The notes under the pieces were generated by a model that was not told the origin of the DNA, searched no databases, and saw nothing but the letters and a program-made list of their open reading frames with translations. Made by a program: the position numbers and the translations under genes. Below, one piece after another: positions 1 through 8,270 of a stretch of DNA of 47,744 bases (the stretch's first letter is position 1; each line of letters opens with the position of its first letter). The DNA comes from Candidatus Eiseniibacteriota bacterium (GTDB taxonomy: Bacteria; Eisenbacteria; RBG-16-71-46; CAIMUX01): contig CAIMUX010000126.1 of the NCBI GenBank assembly GCA_903844735.1, positions 1 through 47,744 of the forward strand. Reading direction: 5' to 3'.

Positions 1-301
1 AGTTTACAAGTAGGCCACGGTCAGGCCTTGACACTGGCCGCGAGTTTACAGGTAGACCACGTTCAGGCCTTGACACTGGCTTGCGAGTTTACAGGTAGGC
101 CACGTTCAGGCCTTGACACTGGCTTGCGAGTTTACAAGTAGACCACGCTCGGGCCTTGACACTGGCTTGCGAGTGGCAGATAGGCCACGTTCAGTCCTTG
201 ATACGGGCTTGGGCGTTTTGTCGGACGCTACGTTCAGTCGTTGATACGGGTTTGGGCGTCTTGTCGGACGCCACGTTCAGTCCTTGATACGGGCGTATGC
301 G
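1..301. repeat. 43-bp tandem repeat array, seven units
   Basis: Seven head-to-tail units start near 1, 43, 86, 129, 172, 216 and 259, with unit lengths of 42-44 bp. Units 1-4 share the core CAGGCCTTGACACTGGC and begin AGTTTACA. Units 5-7 are a second subtype with CAGTCCTTGATACGGG and a GTCGGACG block. There are no unique spacers, so this is a satellite-like array and not CRISPR. It starts at the first base of the window, so the array may be longer. The last unit runs into the 3' end of the IS66 remnant. Confidence 0.9.
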
Positions 302-677
302 TCGGCCCGCACAGCATTTTGGGGTTCGAGCATGGCGGCGACCTCGGTACCGGGGCGGGACTTTGAGCAGTAGTGAGTCTTCCGGCCGGGGATGCCGCCG
401 CGGATCCCGCGCTCGATGGCGCTGTTTTCGGCAGCACGCGGGGGGTGTCCAAGAACGCCACCAGGCCCAAAGAACAAGCATGTCGCCGATCGCCCGCCCG
501 AGGTCGCTTTCCGTCAGCACCGGCTGCGTGGACGCCGACTCCCGGATGGCAGCCACCGGCGGCCGGGATCGTTCCTGACTGAGCGTCACGATCAGTTCCA
601 AGCGCTCGGCCCGCTCCCGCTCGGAGACATCTGGCCCGTCCCCGCGATAGTTGTCGCTCGATCTCATAGAGCGCCAT
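277..677 (-). pseudogene. IS66-family transposase remnant, frameshifted
   Basis: Pieces of one protein can be read on the minus strand, but only by changing frame. The order is MALYEIERQ (from 677), then LSQERSRPPVAAIRE and LTESDLGRAIGDM, then LVAFLDTP, then ENSAIERGIRGGIPGRKTHY and SKSRPGTEVAAML. This matches the C-terminal part of IS66 transposases (family pattern NNAIERxLRGxxxGRKNHYGSKSRRGTEVAALF). At least three frame changes are needed, and the N-terminal catalytic half and terminal inverted repeats are missing. The call is a decayed insertion sequence with no activity expected. It lies just upstream of a toxin-antitoxin pair. Confidence 0.75.
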
Positions 678-744
678 CGTTGGGGAAGGTCAGCACGGCA
701 GCAAGAGATGAGAATCGAGTTCCGGGCCGGGTCTAAATTTCGTG

Positions 745-774
745 TTGACGCAGCTTGCCGAGAACGCACAAAAT
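745..774 (+). promoter_or_regulatory. Candidate promoter for the AbiE pair (possible leaderless mRNA)
   Basis: TTGACG at 745-750 is followed by an 18-bp spacer and CAAAAT at 769-774. The expected start of transcription, six to seven bases on, coincides with the ATG at 781. No Shine-Dalgarno sequence precedes that ATG, so the message could be leaderless. This is inference from spacing only. Confidence 0.4.
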
Positions 775-780
775 GTCGGC

Positions 781-1419
781 ATGCCAGCCGATCGTGCCGA
801 CAAATCGCGCAACCGAAACCAAGAAGCCGACGCTGCGGAACGCCTGCGCGCGGGCGGTATCGGTGTCTTTTTCCGCCCCAGCCAGGTGGCGGGTGCCGGC
901 ATTACCCGAGATGAGCTCCGATCGCTCGTCCGGCAAGGCTCGGTCGAGCACGCCTGCCGCGGGCTGTATCGCATGGCGGATGCGGAGCCGACAGAGAACT
1001 ACTCGCTCGCGATGGCCTGCGCGCGAGTCCCGAACAGCGTCATCTGCCTTCTCTCCGCTCTTCGCGTCTACGGCATTGGCACCCAGGCCCCGGCCGAAGT
1101 CTGGATCGCCATTCCCCACAAGGCGCGCATGCCGCGCCTTCCCGGGCTCAATCTGCGCGTCGTGCGCTTCAGCGGACCCGCCTGGACCCTGGGTGTGAAG
1201 GAGACGGCGTTCGACGGGGTGCCGGCCCGAATCACCACCCCGGCACGGACCGTGACGGACTGCTTTCGCTTCGAGCGCCTTGTCGGCCCCGAGGCCGCGA
1301 TGGAGGCGCTGCAAGACGGTCTCCGCCAACGCAAGGTGACCGTCGCCGAACTCTCGCACGTGGAGGAAATCCTTCGGTCGCGCCGCCTCAGCGCTGCCCT
1401 CGATAGCAGGTCGATATGA
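781..1419 (+). CDS. abiEi: AbiEi-family antitoxin (type IV toxin-antitoxin)
   Basis: The 212-residue protein fits the AbiEi antitoxin family: an N-terminal winged-helix domain that binds the operon promoter, then a C-terminal domain needed for antitoxicity. Visible features are the segment FFRPSQVAGAGITRDELRSL, followed by VRQGSVEHACRGLYRM (residues about 30-65), the usual AbiEi DNA-binding region, and a C-terminal half with ITTPARTVTDCFRF. The start is uncertain. GTG at 742 gives 13 more residues but has no ribosome site, while ATG at 781 lies where transcription would begin from the promoter at 745-774. The stop overlaps the start of the next gene by 4 bp, the usual arrangement for this pair. 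In known AbiE systems the antitoxin represses its own operon; that is family knowledge. Confidence 0.8.
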   Translation: MPADRADKSRNRNQEADAAERLRAGGIGVFFRPSQVAGAGITRDELRSLVRQGSVEHACRGLYRMADAEPTENYSLAMACARVPNSVICLLSALRVYGIGTQAPAEVWIAIPHKARMPRLPGLNLRVVRFSGPAWTLGVKETAFDGVPARITTPARTVTDCFRFERLVGPEAAMEALQDGLRQRKVTVAELSHVEEILRSRRLSAALDSRSI

Positions 1420-2435
1420 GCCCTGACGTGGCGGCATCGATCAAGGCCCGTCTTCTCGCCGGGGCTAGGGCGAAGGGCGAGGAGTTCGAGCGAACGCTGA
1501 CGCGCTTTGCGGCTGAGCGGCTGCTCTACCGCCTCGGGGCGTCGCCGGCACGGCAACGCTGCCTCCTGAAGGGGGCCAGCTTGCTTGCCGTGTGGCTGGC
1601 CGATCCCCATCGTGCGACCCGCGACATCGACCTACTGGCGTTCGGGCCAGCGGACGACACCGCCGTGCGAGCGCTTCTTGAGGAGGTCTGCGGCGTGTCG
1701 TGTCCCGAGGACGGGCTCCGCTTTGATCTGTCCGGGATGAAGGTGGAGGCCATCCGGACCGAGGAGGAGTATTCCGGGACGCGAGCCCGCTTTCTCGCCT
1801 ACCTCGGCAATGCGCGTATCCAGATCCAGGTCGACATAGGGTTCGGCGATGCGCTCGGGGCGAGGCCCGAGGAGATCCTGCACCCGACCATGTTGACGGG
1901 ACTCCCGCCGCCGCGGTTGCGCGCCTATCCACGCGAAGCGAGCGTGGCCGAAAAACTCGAGGCGATGGTCAAGCTGGGAACACGAAACAGCCGGATGAAG
2001 GACTTCCACGACATCTGGGCGCTCGCGGACACGTTCGGGTTCGATGGCCCGCCCCTGCAGAGAGCGATCGCCGCCTGCTTCGAACGCCGCGCGACCCCGT
2101 GGTTGGCCGAGGTACCGCCTGCGCTGACCCCGGAGTTCTACCAGACAGCCGCTATCGAGGCCCGCTGGAAACGCTACCTCGCGGCCGGCGCCGTGCTCGC
2201 TCCGCCGCCGGCGAAGTTCGCGGCCATCGGCGAGCGGATTATCGGCTCTTTCGGCCCCGTGCGAAGCAGCGCCGCGGAGGGCACCGAGTTCACAGACTCG
2301 TGGGGGCCTGGAGGGCCGTGGCTGCCGCATGGCAGGGGGACACCGACCATGACGCGTCGGGCTGCCCGGAAGATCGGGGGCGGCCCCCGAGGCTGGGTTG
2401 CAGGGCTAGTTCTCAGACTACCCGGTGCTTCGTAA
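1416..2435 (+). CDS. abiEii: AbiEii/AbiGii-family nucleotidyltransferase toxin
   Basis: This 339-residue protein fits the AbiEii toxin family, DNA polymerase beta-like nucleotidyltransferases that stall growth, some by adding nucleotides to tRNA. The core motifs are present: LKGASLLAVWL followed by RDIDLL with metal-binding Asp70 and Asp72, then FDLSGMKVEAIR, a later VDIGFGDAL, and EKLEAMVKLG...SRMKDFHDIWAL near residues 175-205. The family core usually ends near FTDSWGPGGPW (about residue 297). The remaining 40 or so residues are Arg/Gly-rich and unlike the rest, so they may be read-through after loss of the original stop. ATG overlaps the antitoxin stop (ATGA), implying coupled translation. 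A role in phage defence is possible but not shown. Confidence 0.85.
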   Translation: MSPDVAASIKARLLAGARAKGEEFERTLTRFAAERLLYRLGASPARQRCLLKGASLLAVWLADPHRATRDIDLLAFGPADDTAVRALLEEVCGVSCPEDGLRFDLSGMKVEAIRTEEEYSGTRARFLAYLGNARIQIQVDIGFGDALGARPEEILHPTMLTGLPPPRLRAYPREASVAEKLEAMVKLGTRNSRMKDFHDIWALADTFGFDGPPLQRAIAACFERRATPWLAEVPPALTPEFYQTAAIEARWKRYLAAGAVLAPPPAKFAAIGERIIGSFGPVRSSAAEGTEFTDSWGPGGPWLPHGRGTPTMTRRAARKIGGGPRGWVAGLVLRLPGAS

Positions 2436-2944
2436 GTATGAGATCCGAGATGGACGCCTTATGCCGGATGGCCGCTTGTCGGACCTCAGGAGGCCCGAAA
2501 ACAGAGAGACTCCCGTAAACCGTCCTACACGGCGAGGCATTTCCTCGGACCACGAACTGAGGTGGCCCGAGTGGCGCTCCGCGAGCACAGATATCACCAG
2601 ACATCGACCCGGCCGCAAAGCGGAAGGCGTTGTGGGTGTTGCTTCGGCAGCCCATGGCGCCTTCGTCGTTTCCAGATGCCGACACGGAGTGGGATAGGAC
2701 GAGCCTGCGATGTGGGACGCTGGTTGCGCGGGGTCCTTGCTATTCCAGTCATCCTTTCGCGAGATCCAAGCCGCTGACCGAGGCCGCATGGTCGAGTTTC
2801 CAGAGATCGTTCGGGAAGGACAGGCAGTTGCGATCTGTCGCCGGCGCGACGCCAGTGGTACTCTCCCCGCTTTGCCGGTATCTGGGGCGCGCACGGGGCC
2901 GCTCCGGGGAGGCTGGCAGCTCGGTGACCGCAAGGAGAGAAGCC
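2436..2944. other. Intergenic region without a recognisable gene
   Basis: About 510 bases separate the AbiE toxin from the aminopeptidase. Open frames exist on both strands, but none gives a recognisable protein or a convincing ribosome site. No clear promoter hexamer pair with normal spacing was found. AAGGAG just before 2945 is the ribosome site of the next gene. Confidence 0.5.
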
Positions 2945-4396
2945 ATGTCCGCCGCGAATGATGCCCACCTGGTCGCCCAAGGACTCCTCGACTTCATCGC
3001 CGCCGCGCCCTCTCCGTTCCACGCCGCTGAGACCGCGGGCCTGCGCCTCGTGCAGGCCGGTTTCCGTCGTCTCGATGAGGCCGATGCCTGGGACCTCGAG
3101 CCGGGAGGGAAGTACTTCGCCGTCCGCAACGGTTCCTCGGTCGTGGCCTTCATCACCGGGAACGAGCGTCCGGAGTCCGCAGGGCTTCGCATAGTAGGAA
3201 CCCATCTCGACAGCCCGGCGCTGAAACTGAAACCGCAGCCGGTCATAGAGCGACACGGTTATATCCAGCTCGGGATCGAGGTCTATGGCGGGACGCTTCT
3301 GAATAGCTGGCTCGACCGAGATCTCGGCCTGGCCGGGCGTGTCGTCGTCGAGTCGGCACCTCCTCGTCGCTTGGCTGCCCGAGGGCGGGGAGTCCGGGGG
3401 GTGGGTAGGCGCCCGGTGGCAACACGCCCGGCAGTGGCGCGCGACGCGGCCGCGCGCGGTTCCGATTCCGATGGTCGCGCGGTGGGAGCACCCGGGGAGG
3501 GCGGCGACGGCACGATGTCGCTTCTCCTGTGTGTCGATACGCCGTTCGCTCGCGTGCCCCAGCTTGCCATCCACCTCGACCGCGAGGTGAACGACAAGGG
3601 ACTGATTCTGAACAAGGAGAGTCACCTCGTGCCGGTGATCGGCCTGTCCGGGGCGAAGGCGTTCGACTTTCGCGGTTGGCTCGGGGAGCGGCTCGGCGTG
3701 AACCCCGCGCGCATCCTCGATCACGATCTGTTCTTCCACGACCTTGCGACACCGTCGTTTCTCGGCCTCGATGCGGCGTTTCTTTCCGCGCCGCGCCTGG
3801 ACAATCTCGCCAGCTCGCACGCCGCCCTCTCGGCCCTCTTGGCGACCGCCGAGGAGCGAGCGGGGGCGACGCGCGTGGCCGCCCTCTACGACAACGAGGA
3901 GATCGGCTCTTCCACGCGCCAGGGAGCAGGCGGACCGTTCCTCGTCGAGGTGATCGATCGCGTCGTCGCGGCGATCGGTGCGGGCGGCTCCGAGGCGCGG
4001 CACAGGACGCGAGCCCGCTCGCTGCTCGTCTCGGCCGACATGGCGCATGCCCTGCACCCGAACTACCCGGACCGCAACGAGCCGCGGCACGCCCCGCGTC
4101 TGAACGGCGGGCCGGTGATCAAGTACAATGCCAACGCTCGCTACGCTACCGACGCCGTCTCGGGCGCTTTCTTCGCGAAGATCTGCCGCGAGGCGAAGGT
4201 CCCATTCCAGCGGTATGTCAACCGCGCCGACTTGGTCTGCGGCAGCACGATCGGACCGCTCGTCTCGACGCAGCTCGGCCTGCGCACGGTCGATGTCGGC
4301 AGCCCGATGCTCGCGATGCACTCCAGCCGCGAGATGGCCGGGGCGCACGATCCGGCGTTCATGGTCCGAGCGATGAGGAGGTTCTATGTCTCCTGA
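2945..4396 (+). CDS. apeB: M18-family aminopeptidase
   Basis: A 483-residue cytosolic metallo-aminopeptidase of the M18 (aspartyl aminopeptidase-like) family, which removes N-terminal residues from peptides using two metal ions. Ligand and catalytic motifs are intact: THLDSPAL (His87), RLDNLAS, YDNEEIGS (Glu318-Glu319), SADMAHA (Asp365) and AMHSSREM (His459). Start ATG 2945 follows AAGGAGAGAAGCC; the frame is open further upstream but that part has no family similarity. An oddity is that residues about 136-188, between RVVVES and SLLLCVDT, form an Arg/Gly/Ala-rich low-complexity stretch where the family normally has a short loop. The next gene overlaps by 11 bp, so the two are probably co-transcribed. 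Confidence 0.92.
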   Translation: MSAANDAHLVAQGLLDFIAAAPSPFHAAETAGLRLVQAGFRRLDEADAWDLEPGGKYFAVRNGSSVVAFITGNERPESAGLRIVGTHLDSPALKLKPQPVIERHGYIQLGIEVYGGTLLNSWLDRDLGLAGRVVVESAPPRRLAARGRGVRGVGRRPVATRPAVARDAAARGSDSDGRAVGAPGEGGDGTMSLLLCVDTPFARVPQLAIHLDREVNDKGLILNKESHLVPVIGLSGAKAFDFRGWLGERLGVNPARILDHDLFFHDLATPSFLGLDAAFLSAPRLDNLASSHAALSALLATAEERAGATRVAALYDNEEIGSSTRQGAGGPFLVEVIDRVVAAIGAGGSEARHRTRARSLLVSADMAHALHPNYPDRNEPRHAPRLNGGPVIKYNANARYATDAVSGAFFAKICREAKVPFQRYVNRADLVCGSTIGPLVSTQLGLRTVDVGSPMLAMHSSREMAGAHDPAFMVRAMRRFYVS

Positions 4397-4808
4397 GATG
4401 ATGAGCAACGAAATGGTCATCCGCATGCAGGGGAAGGCCCAGGTCGTCGCGGAGTATCGCGGAATCGAAATCTACACAGACCAGCGCCCCGAGGCGGGCG
4501 GTGACGGCAGCGCGCCCGAGCCGTTCACGCTTTTCCTCGCATCCATCGGGACCTGTGCCGGCATCTACGTGATGAAGTTCTGCCAAACGCGCGGCATCCC
4601 GACGGAAGGCATCGTGATTCGCGAGAGGATTCTGCCGGATCCAGCCAATCCGGCCCGGGTCGGTCGGGTCGAGCTCACGATCGAAGTCCCGCCGGAGTTT
4701 CCCGAGAAGTACCACGAGGCGTTGATCCGCGCGGCTGACGGGTGTGCGGTCAAGAAGGCGATCCAGAATCCGTTCGAGATCGGCGTCAGGACGGTCGTGC
4801 GGGACTGA
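4386..4808 (+). CDS. OsmC-like protein
   Basis: A 140-residue protein of the OsmC/Ohr superfamily, small dimeric proteins that in characterised members reduce organic hydroperoxides through two cysteines. The typical order is present: an N-terminal beta layer, then PFTLFLASIGTCAGIYVMKF with Cys57, and DGCAVKKAI with Cys120 before a final strand. Two further ATGs lie at 4398 and 4401, but GAGGAG lies five bases before 4386, which favours that start. The gene overlaps the aminopeptidase by 11 bp. OsmC relatives with this cysteine pattern are also annotated only as redox-related, so the substrate is unknown. Confidence 0.85.
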   Translation: MSPEMMSNEMVIRMQGKAQVVAEYRGIEIYTDQRPEAGGDGSAPEPFTLFLASIGTCAGIYVMKFCQTRGIPTEGIVIRERILPDPANPARVGRVELTIEVPPEFPEKYHEALIRAADGCAVKKAIQNPFEIGVRTVVRD

Positions 4809-4852
4809 GCCTCCGTGCAGCGTCTCATCGACCGCCCCGGAAAGGAGCCCCC

Positions 4853-5203
4853 ATGGACCCGCGCACCGCCCCGGATTGGACCGATGAACTCCCCGTGGCT
4901 GTCACCGTGACGGCGGCCGACGGTACGATCCTCTCCATGAATCGTCGGGCCGTGGAGAGTTTTGCCGACGACGGTGGCTTGACCCTCATCGGGAAGAGCG
5001 TCTTCGACTGCCACCCCGAACCGGCGCGCACCAAAACCGTGGAGCTCTACGCCGCCCAGGCGCCGAACCACTACACGATCAGCAAGAACGGGCAGAAGAA
5101 GATCATCCACCAGTTGCCGTGGTATCGCGACGGTGTCTGCGCGGGCTTCGTGGAAATCTCGATCCCGGTTCCCGACGATCTGCCGCACCACGTGCGGGGC
5201 TGA
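4853..5203 (+). CDS. Small single-domain PAS-like protein
   Basis: A 116-residue protein that appears to be one PAS fold and nothing else. The segment VAVTVTAADGTILSMNRRAV is typical of the first strands of a PAS domain, followed by LIGKSVFDCHPEP, the usual helix after which ligand-binding PAS domains continue, and a final strand GVCAGFVEISIPV. No kinase, cyclase or DNA-binding domain is attached. Start ATG 4853 follows AAAGGAG at proper spacing. It sits 44 bp after the OsmC gene on the same strand and may be in the same transcript. A redox or small-molecule sensor role is a guess. Confidence 0.7.
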   Translation: MDPRTAPDWTDELPVAVTVTAADGTILSMNRRAVESFADDGGLTLIGKSVFDCHPEPARTKTVELYAAQAPNHYTISKNGQKKIIHQLPWYRDGVCAGFVEISIPVPDDLPHHVRG

Positions 5204-5241
5204 GGTGACGTCCGCCGTATCGGCCACGGGGTACGCTTCCG

Positions 5242-7245
5242 TCAGCGGATCGAGGGTCCTGGCCAGAGAAACGAAACGCGTGCGCCGCTGACCGGCTCCT
5301 GCGCCCAGTAGCGTCCACGAACGAGGTGAAGCTCGGCCATGGGCGCCGCCGCGAACTCGACCGTGCCGTTGCCTTTGGACGCTCCCTCAAGCCTGGTCAC
5401 CAGCCGGCCCTGCAAATCGAAGATCTCGCAGAAGAGGCCCGGGCGCGCGGGGCGCTCCAGGCGCAGCACCGGCGGCCCGGAGCCGTTGCCCAGGGCGAGG
5501 AGGCGCGGGCTTTCACCTTTTGTCTGCTGCACGGGGAGGCGCACGAAACCCCAGCGGGTGGCACCCTCGGGCAGCGGGGGGACCCGGGGAGCGGGAGGCT
5601 CGGCCTCGCGACGCAGGAGCGATGCCACCTGGGCCGGGTTCGGCCGCGCGTCGAACAGTCCGCCCCGCGGTCCCGCTCCGAGGAGCAGCGCGATCGCGCC
5701 CGCGACGTGCGGGCAGGCGGCGGAGGTCCCATAGAACGGGTCGAGGACCGAGTTCTGCACCCCGTCGGGGCCGAGAATCTCCGGCTTGGCTCGCCCGTCG
5801 AGGGTCGGCCCGTAGGAGCTGAACGGCTCGATAGAGCGGTCGGCCCAGGCATAGGCGCCCACGGCGACGGCGTCGGGGGAATCCGCCGGCATGGCGAGGC
5901 TGCCCTCTGAAACGCGGCTCTGTGGAGCGAGAGCACCGCTAGAAATGGGGTCGACGCGTGTGACCCGGAGGAACCGTCCCCGGGGATCTCCGAGGAGGCG
6001 GCGGATCCGAATCGTCGTGCCGGAGAGATCGTTGTTGCTGTGCAGGTGCAGCAGACGGAATGCGAACGGGTCGGGCTGCTCGTCCTGGGATGTCGCGAGG
6101 ATTCTCCGGCCGTCCGTGGCCAGAAGCTCAATCACGAAGTCGAGATCGGCGGAGTACGGCCATCGGTCCCACGTGAGCCAAACATGCAGGTCCCGACCCG
6201 CACCCGAGGCGGGAAGCAGGATCGCCTCGGAGCCGTACTCGTCGACATTGAGGGTGCGATTGGAATCCGGGTCGGACCAGTAGCCACCCCAGTACCCCTG
6301 CGCGAAATTGCCCGAAGCGTTGACCCAGAGGAGGCCGTTGTCGTGGGCGAGACGGACCACGTCATGGATCGGTCCGGTGCCATCACCGCCGCCCAGCGGC
6401 CAGGCGATCGAATGGCTGATCACCTCGACCCCCTGCTCGATGAGCCAGGTTACTGCCTGGCGCATCTCCTCCGGCGTGCCGGCATTGGTGAGGTAGAGCT
6501 CGGCTCCCGGAGCGACATCGTGCACGATCTCGGCGCACGCGGTTCCGTGGGCCTCGCCGTGGCCCGTGATGTCGGGTCCGCTCCCCTCGTCGTAGAAGGC
6601 GCGTGCCTCGACATGGGCAGGCAGTTCCGAGCCGAGGAGTTTTTCGTAGTTGAGGAAGCCTATGTCGAGGATCCCGACGCGCACGCCATCACCGCGACCG
6701 TAACGCGACCAGAACTCCGGTACGCGCATCCCGGCCAGCCCCTGCGACTCGGCGAGCGGCACCGGACGCGGCGGCAGGCCGACATGCATCACCCCGGCGT
6801 GCGCGGAGAGTGCGCGCACCTGCGCGGGGGCGATCCGCACCTGAACGCATGGACCGAGCGAGCCCTGGACGAGGCAGCCGGGGATGGCCCCCAGCCATGT
6901 GGGGGGTGCGTCGTTGACCAGCGGAATGATCGGTCCGCCCGTTTCGCTACTTTCCGGGTCCAGGGTCACCCGCACCATGATGCGGTTGTCCGCCCCAAGC
7001 ACGGGTTCGTTGCCGCGGAGCAGCGCCTTGGCCCGCCCCGCGAGGCCCGCGGCATCGAGCGAGTCGGCCGTGATTCGCCGTTCGATGGATCCCTGGATCG
7101 TCCTGGCTTTCGCGGGTGCAGGGGCACCCGAGATGAGCCCGATGACGGCGAGCGCCCCGGCGAGCAGACCGGCGAGTGCGCAGGAAACCTGTGGCGTTCG
7201 GCCGGCCGGGGTCGGAGTGTTTTCGGTGATGGCCCGGGTGTTCAT
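5242..7245 (-). CDS. Secreted S8 (subtilisin-like) serine peptidase
   Basis: A 667-residue exported protease. An N-terminal hydrophobic segment (CALAGLLAGALAVIGLISGA) followed by APAPAKA is a signal peptide. The catalytic triad is visible: Asp194 in VGILDIGF, His233 in GEAHGTACAEIV, Ser508 in YGTSAACPHVAGA; the oxyanion Asn lies in WVNASGNF. Between Asn and Ser is a beta-rich insertion of about 120 residues with DLHVWLTWDRW and a second block DLSGTTIRIRRLLG, resembling inserted beta-sandwich domains of large subtilases. The C-terminus (FCEIFDLQGRLVTRLEG...VRGRYWAQ) looks like a FlgD/type IX-type sorting domain. Start ATG 7245 follows GAGG; ATG 7257 is an in-frame alternative. It lies 59 bp after the barrel gene on the same strand. 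Confidence 0.88.
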   Translation of the reverse strand: MNTRAITENTPTPAGRTPQVSCALAGLLAGALAVIGLISGAPAPAKARTIQGSIERRITADSLDAAGLAGRAKALLRGNEPVLGADNRIMVRVTLDPESSETGGPIIPLVNDAPPTWLGAIPGCLVQGSLGPCVQVRIAPAQVRALSAHAGVMHVGLPPRPVPLAESQGLAGMRVPEFWSRYGRGDGVRVGILDIGFLNYEKLLGSELPAHVEARAFYDEGSGPDITGHGEAHGTACAEIVHDVAPGAELYLTNAGTPEEMRQAVTWLIEQGVEVISHSIAWPLGGGDGTGPIHDVVRLAHDNGLLWVNASGNFAQGYWGGYWSDPDSNRTLNVDEYGSEAILLPASGAGRDLHVWLTWDRWPYSADLDFVIELLATDGRRILATSQDEQPDPFAFRLLHLHSNNDLSGTTIRIRRLLGDPRGRFLRVTRVDPISSGALAPQSRVSEGSLAMPADSPDAVAVGAYAWADRSIEPFSSYGPTLDGRAKPEILGPDGVQNSVLDPFYGTSAACPHVAGAIALLLGAGPRGGLFDARPNPAQVASLLRREAEPPAPRVPPLPEGATRWGFVRLPVQQTKGESPRLLALGNGSGPPVLRLERPARPGLFCEIFDLQGRLVTRLEGASKGNGTVEFAAAPMAELHLVRGRYWAQEPVSGARVSFLWPGPSIR

Positions 7246-7304
7246 CGTTTGCCTCATCTTGTCGTCTAGGTCTTCTCTCGATCGGCTATCGCAATCCCGC
7301 GGAT

Positions 7305-8036
7305 TCAGCGCCAAGTCAGCTCGAACCCGAAGCTCGCGTGGGACGGGGTGGCGTTGCTGCCGCGCTCGTCGCTGCGGCCACCGGGACGCAGCACCTCCCG
7401 GTGTCCGCCGGTGAGAACGGCCCGGAAGACCAGGCGCCACCCGAGGCGCGAGTTCCCGGCCGACCCCTCGAGGCCCAGACTTGCCGTGCCCCCCGGATCG
7501 GATCGGCGCCCCTCGATGGAGGTCACGGGTTCGTCTCCGGCGTAGCGATAGTCGAACCGCTCACGACTGAAGACCAGCGCGGGGCCCGCGGCGACGAAGG
7601 CCCGTGCACGCCCCGTGCCGCCTGTCGCCAGCGCCACCGGCGTGCGAAAGATGAACTCGGCAGTGAACGGCGTCACGCTCAAGCGGCTCTTCGCCGACTC
7701 CGCCAGTCGCGCCTCGGGGGTGCCGGTACGGCGAAACCAACCCATGCGCACTTCGGCGCCGAAGCGATCGTTCACGGCATAGCCGATGCCGCCGGAGACG
7801 CCAGGGCCACCGGCATAGGTACTCCGCACCGCGCTGTCGGTGAGGAGAAACCAGATCGGCCCGGCCGCGGGGTACCAGCCGGCGGGAGGGGGCGCCGCGA
7901 GGGTGATCGAGGTCGAGGCTGCCGCGACGAGGATCGCCGTGATGACAAGCTGGGGAGTGTTGACCAGGCGCGACGGTACCCTGGCTCCGTGACCAGGGTG
8001 AACGAGGTCACGCCCCGTTCTGGGATTAGCCGGCAT
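7305..8036 (-). CDS. Small outer-membrane beta-barrel protein
   Basis: A 243-residue protein with a hydrophobic N-terminal segment (QLVITAILVAAASTSITLAA) typical of a signal peptide, then alternating polar/apolar strands with Gly and aromatic residues, and a C-terminal FGFELTWR that fits the final barrel strand. No enzyme motif is present. It resembles generic outer-membrane barrel families of the OmpA/OmpW size class, but no specific family is recognised. The start is ATG 8036 just after GGAGGAAG, which gives a long n-region of about 27 residues and tight spacing. It is the first gene of a minus-strand pair with the S8 protease, and the promoter at 8113-8142 precedes it. Confidence 0.65.
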   Translation of the reverse strand: MPANPRTGRDLVHPGHGARVPSRLVNTPQLVITAILVAAASTSITLAAPPPAGWYPAAGPIWFLLTDSAVRSTYAGGPGVSGGIGYAVNDRFGAEVRMGWFRRTGTPEARLAESAKSRLSVTPFTAEFIFRTPVALATGGTGRARAFVAAGPALVFSRERFDYRYAGDEPVTSIEGRRSDPGGTASLGLEGSAGNSRLGWRLVFRAVLTGGHREVLRPGGRSDERGSNATPSHASFGFELTWR

Positions 8037-8112
8037 CTTCCTCCATGGCCGAAGGCCCTGGGCGTGGTGGAACTCCTTGGCAGATAAACAGTTCTGCTCG
8101 TGCCAGCCGTTG

Positions 8113-8142
8113 ATGCTAGCATCCTCCCTCGGACGGGGTCAA
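8113..8142 (-). promoter_or_regulatory. Candidate sigma-70 promoter for barrel/protease pair
   Basis: On the minus strand TTGACC (8142-8137) is followed by an 18-bp spacer and TAGCAT (8118-8113). The predicted transcript would have a leader of about 70 bases before the start at 8036. It is back-to-back with the rpsU promoter, 16 bp away. Confidence 0.5.
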
Positions 8143-8158
8143 TCCTTGGATCCTACGC

Positions 8159-8188
8159 TTGACACGGGCCATGTCGAGCGACTATGGT
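8159..8188 (+). promoter_or_regulatory. Sigma-70 promoter for rpsU-mutS2-dnaG-rpoD
   Basis: A perfect TTGACA at 8159-8164, an 18-bp spacer and TATGGT at 8183-8188. Transcription should begin near 8195, giving a leader of about 75 bases. The leader can form short G/C hairpins (CTCGG...CCGAG, CCCC...GGGG), but no known regulatory RNA is recognised. Confidence 0.6.
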
Positions 8189-8270
8189 CTCGGTTCCCGG
8201 GATGGTACCCCGAGTGGGGTGGTCGATCTTCCCGTAGTATCCACTTGCAGAGTCGAGGGGGTTGGAAAAC

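Noticed and set aside
28-170. Series of promoters from TTGACA boxes in the repeat units
   Set aside because: No suitable -10 hexamer follows at 16-18 bases; the boxes are part of the repeat unit.
1-301. Possible CRISPR array
   Set aside because: The repeats are contiguous with no unique spacers and diverge gradually, as in a satellite.
2594-4426. Long minus-strand frame of 610 codons
   Set aside because: It is antisense to the aminopeptidase, whose motifs are unambiguous; high GC opens such frames.
6040-7269. Plus-strand frame of 409 codons
   Set aside because: It lies opposite the S8 protease with its complete catalytic triad and has no recognisable domain.
8190-8270. Regulatory RNA in the rpsU leader
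   Set aside because: Short hairpins can be drawn, but no known ribosomal-protein leader motif could be matched by eye.
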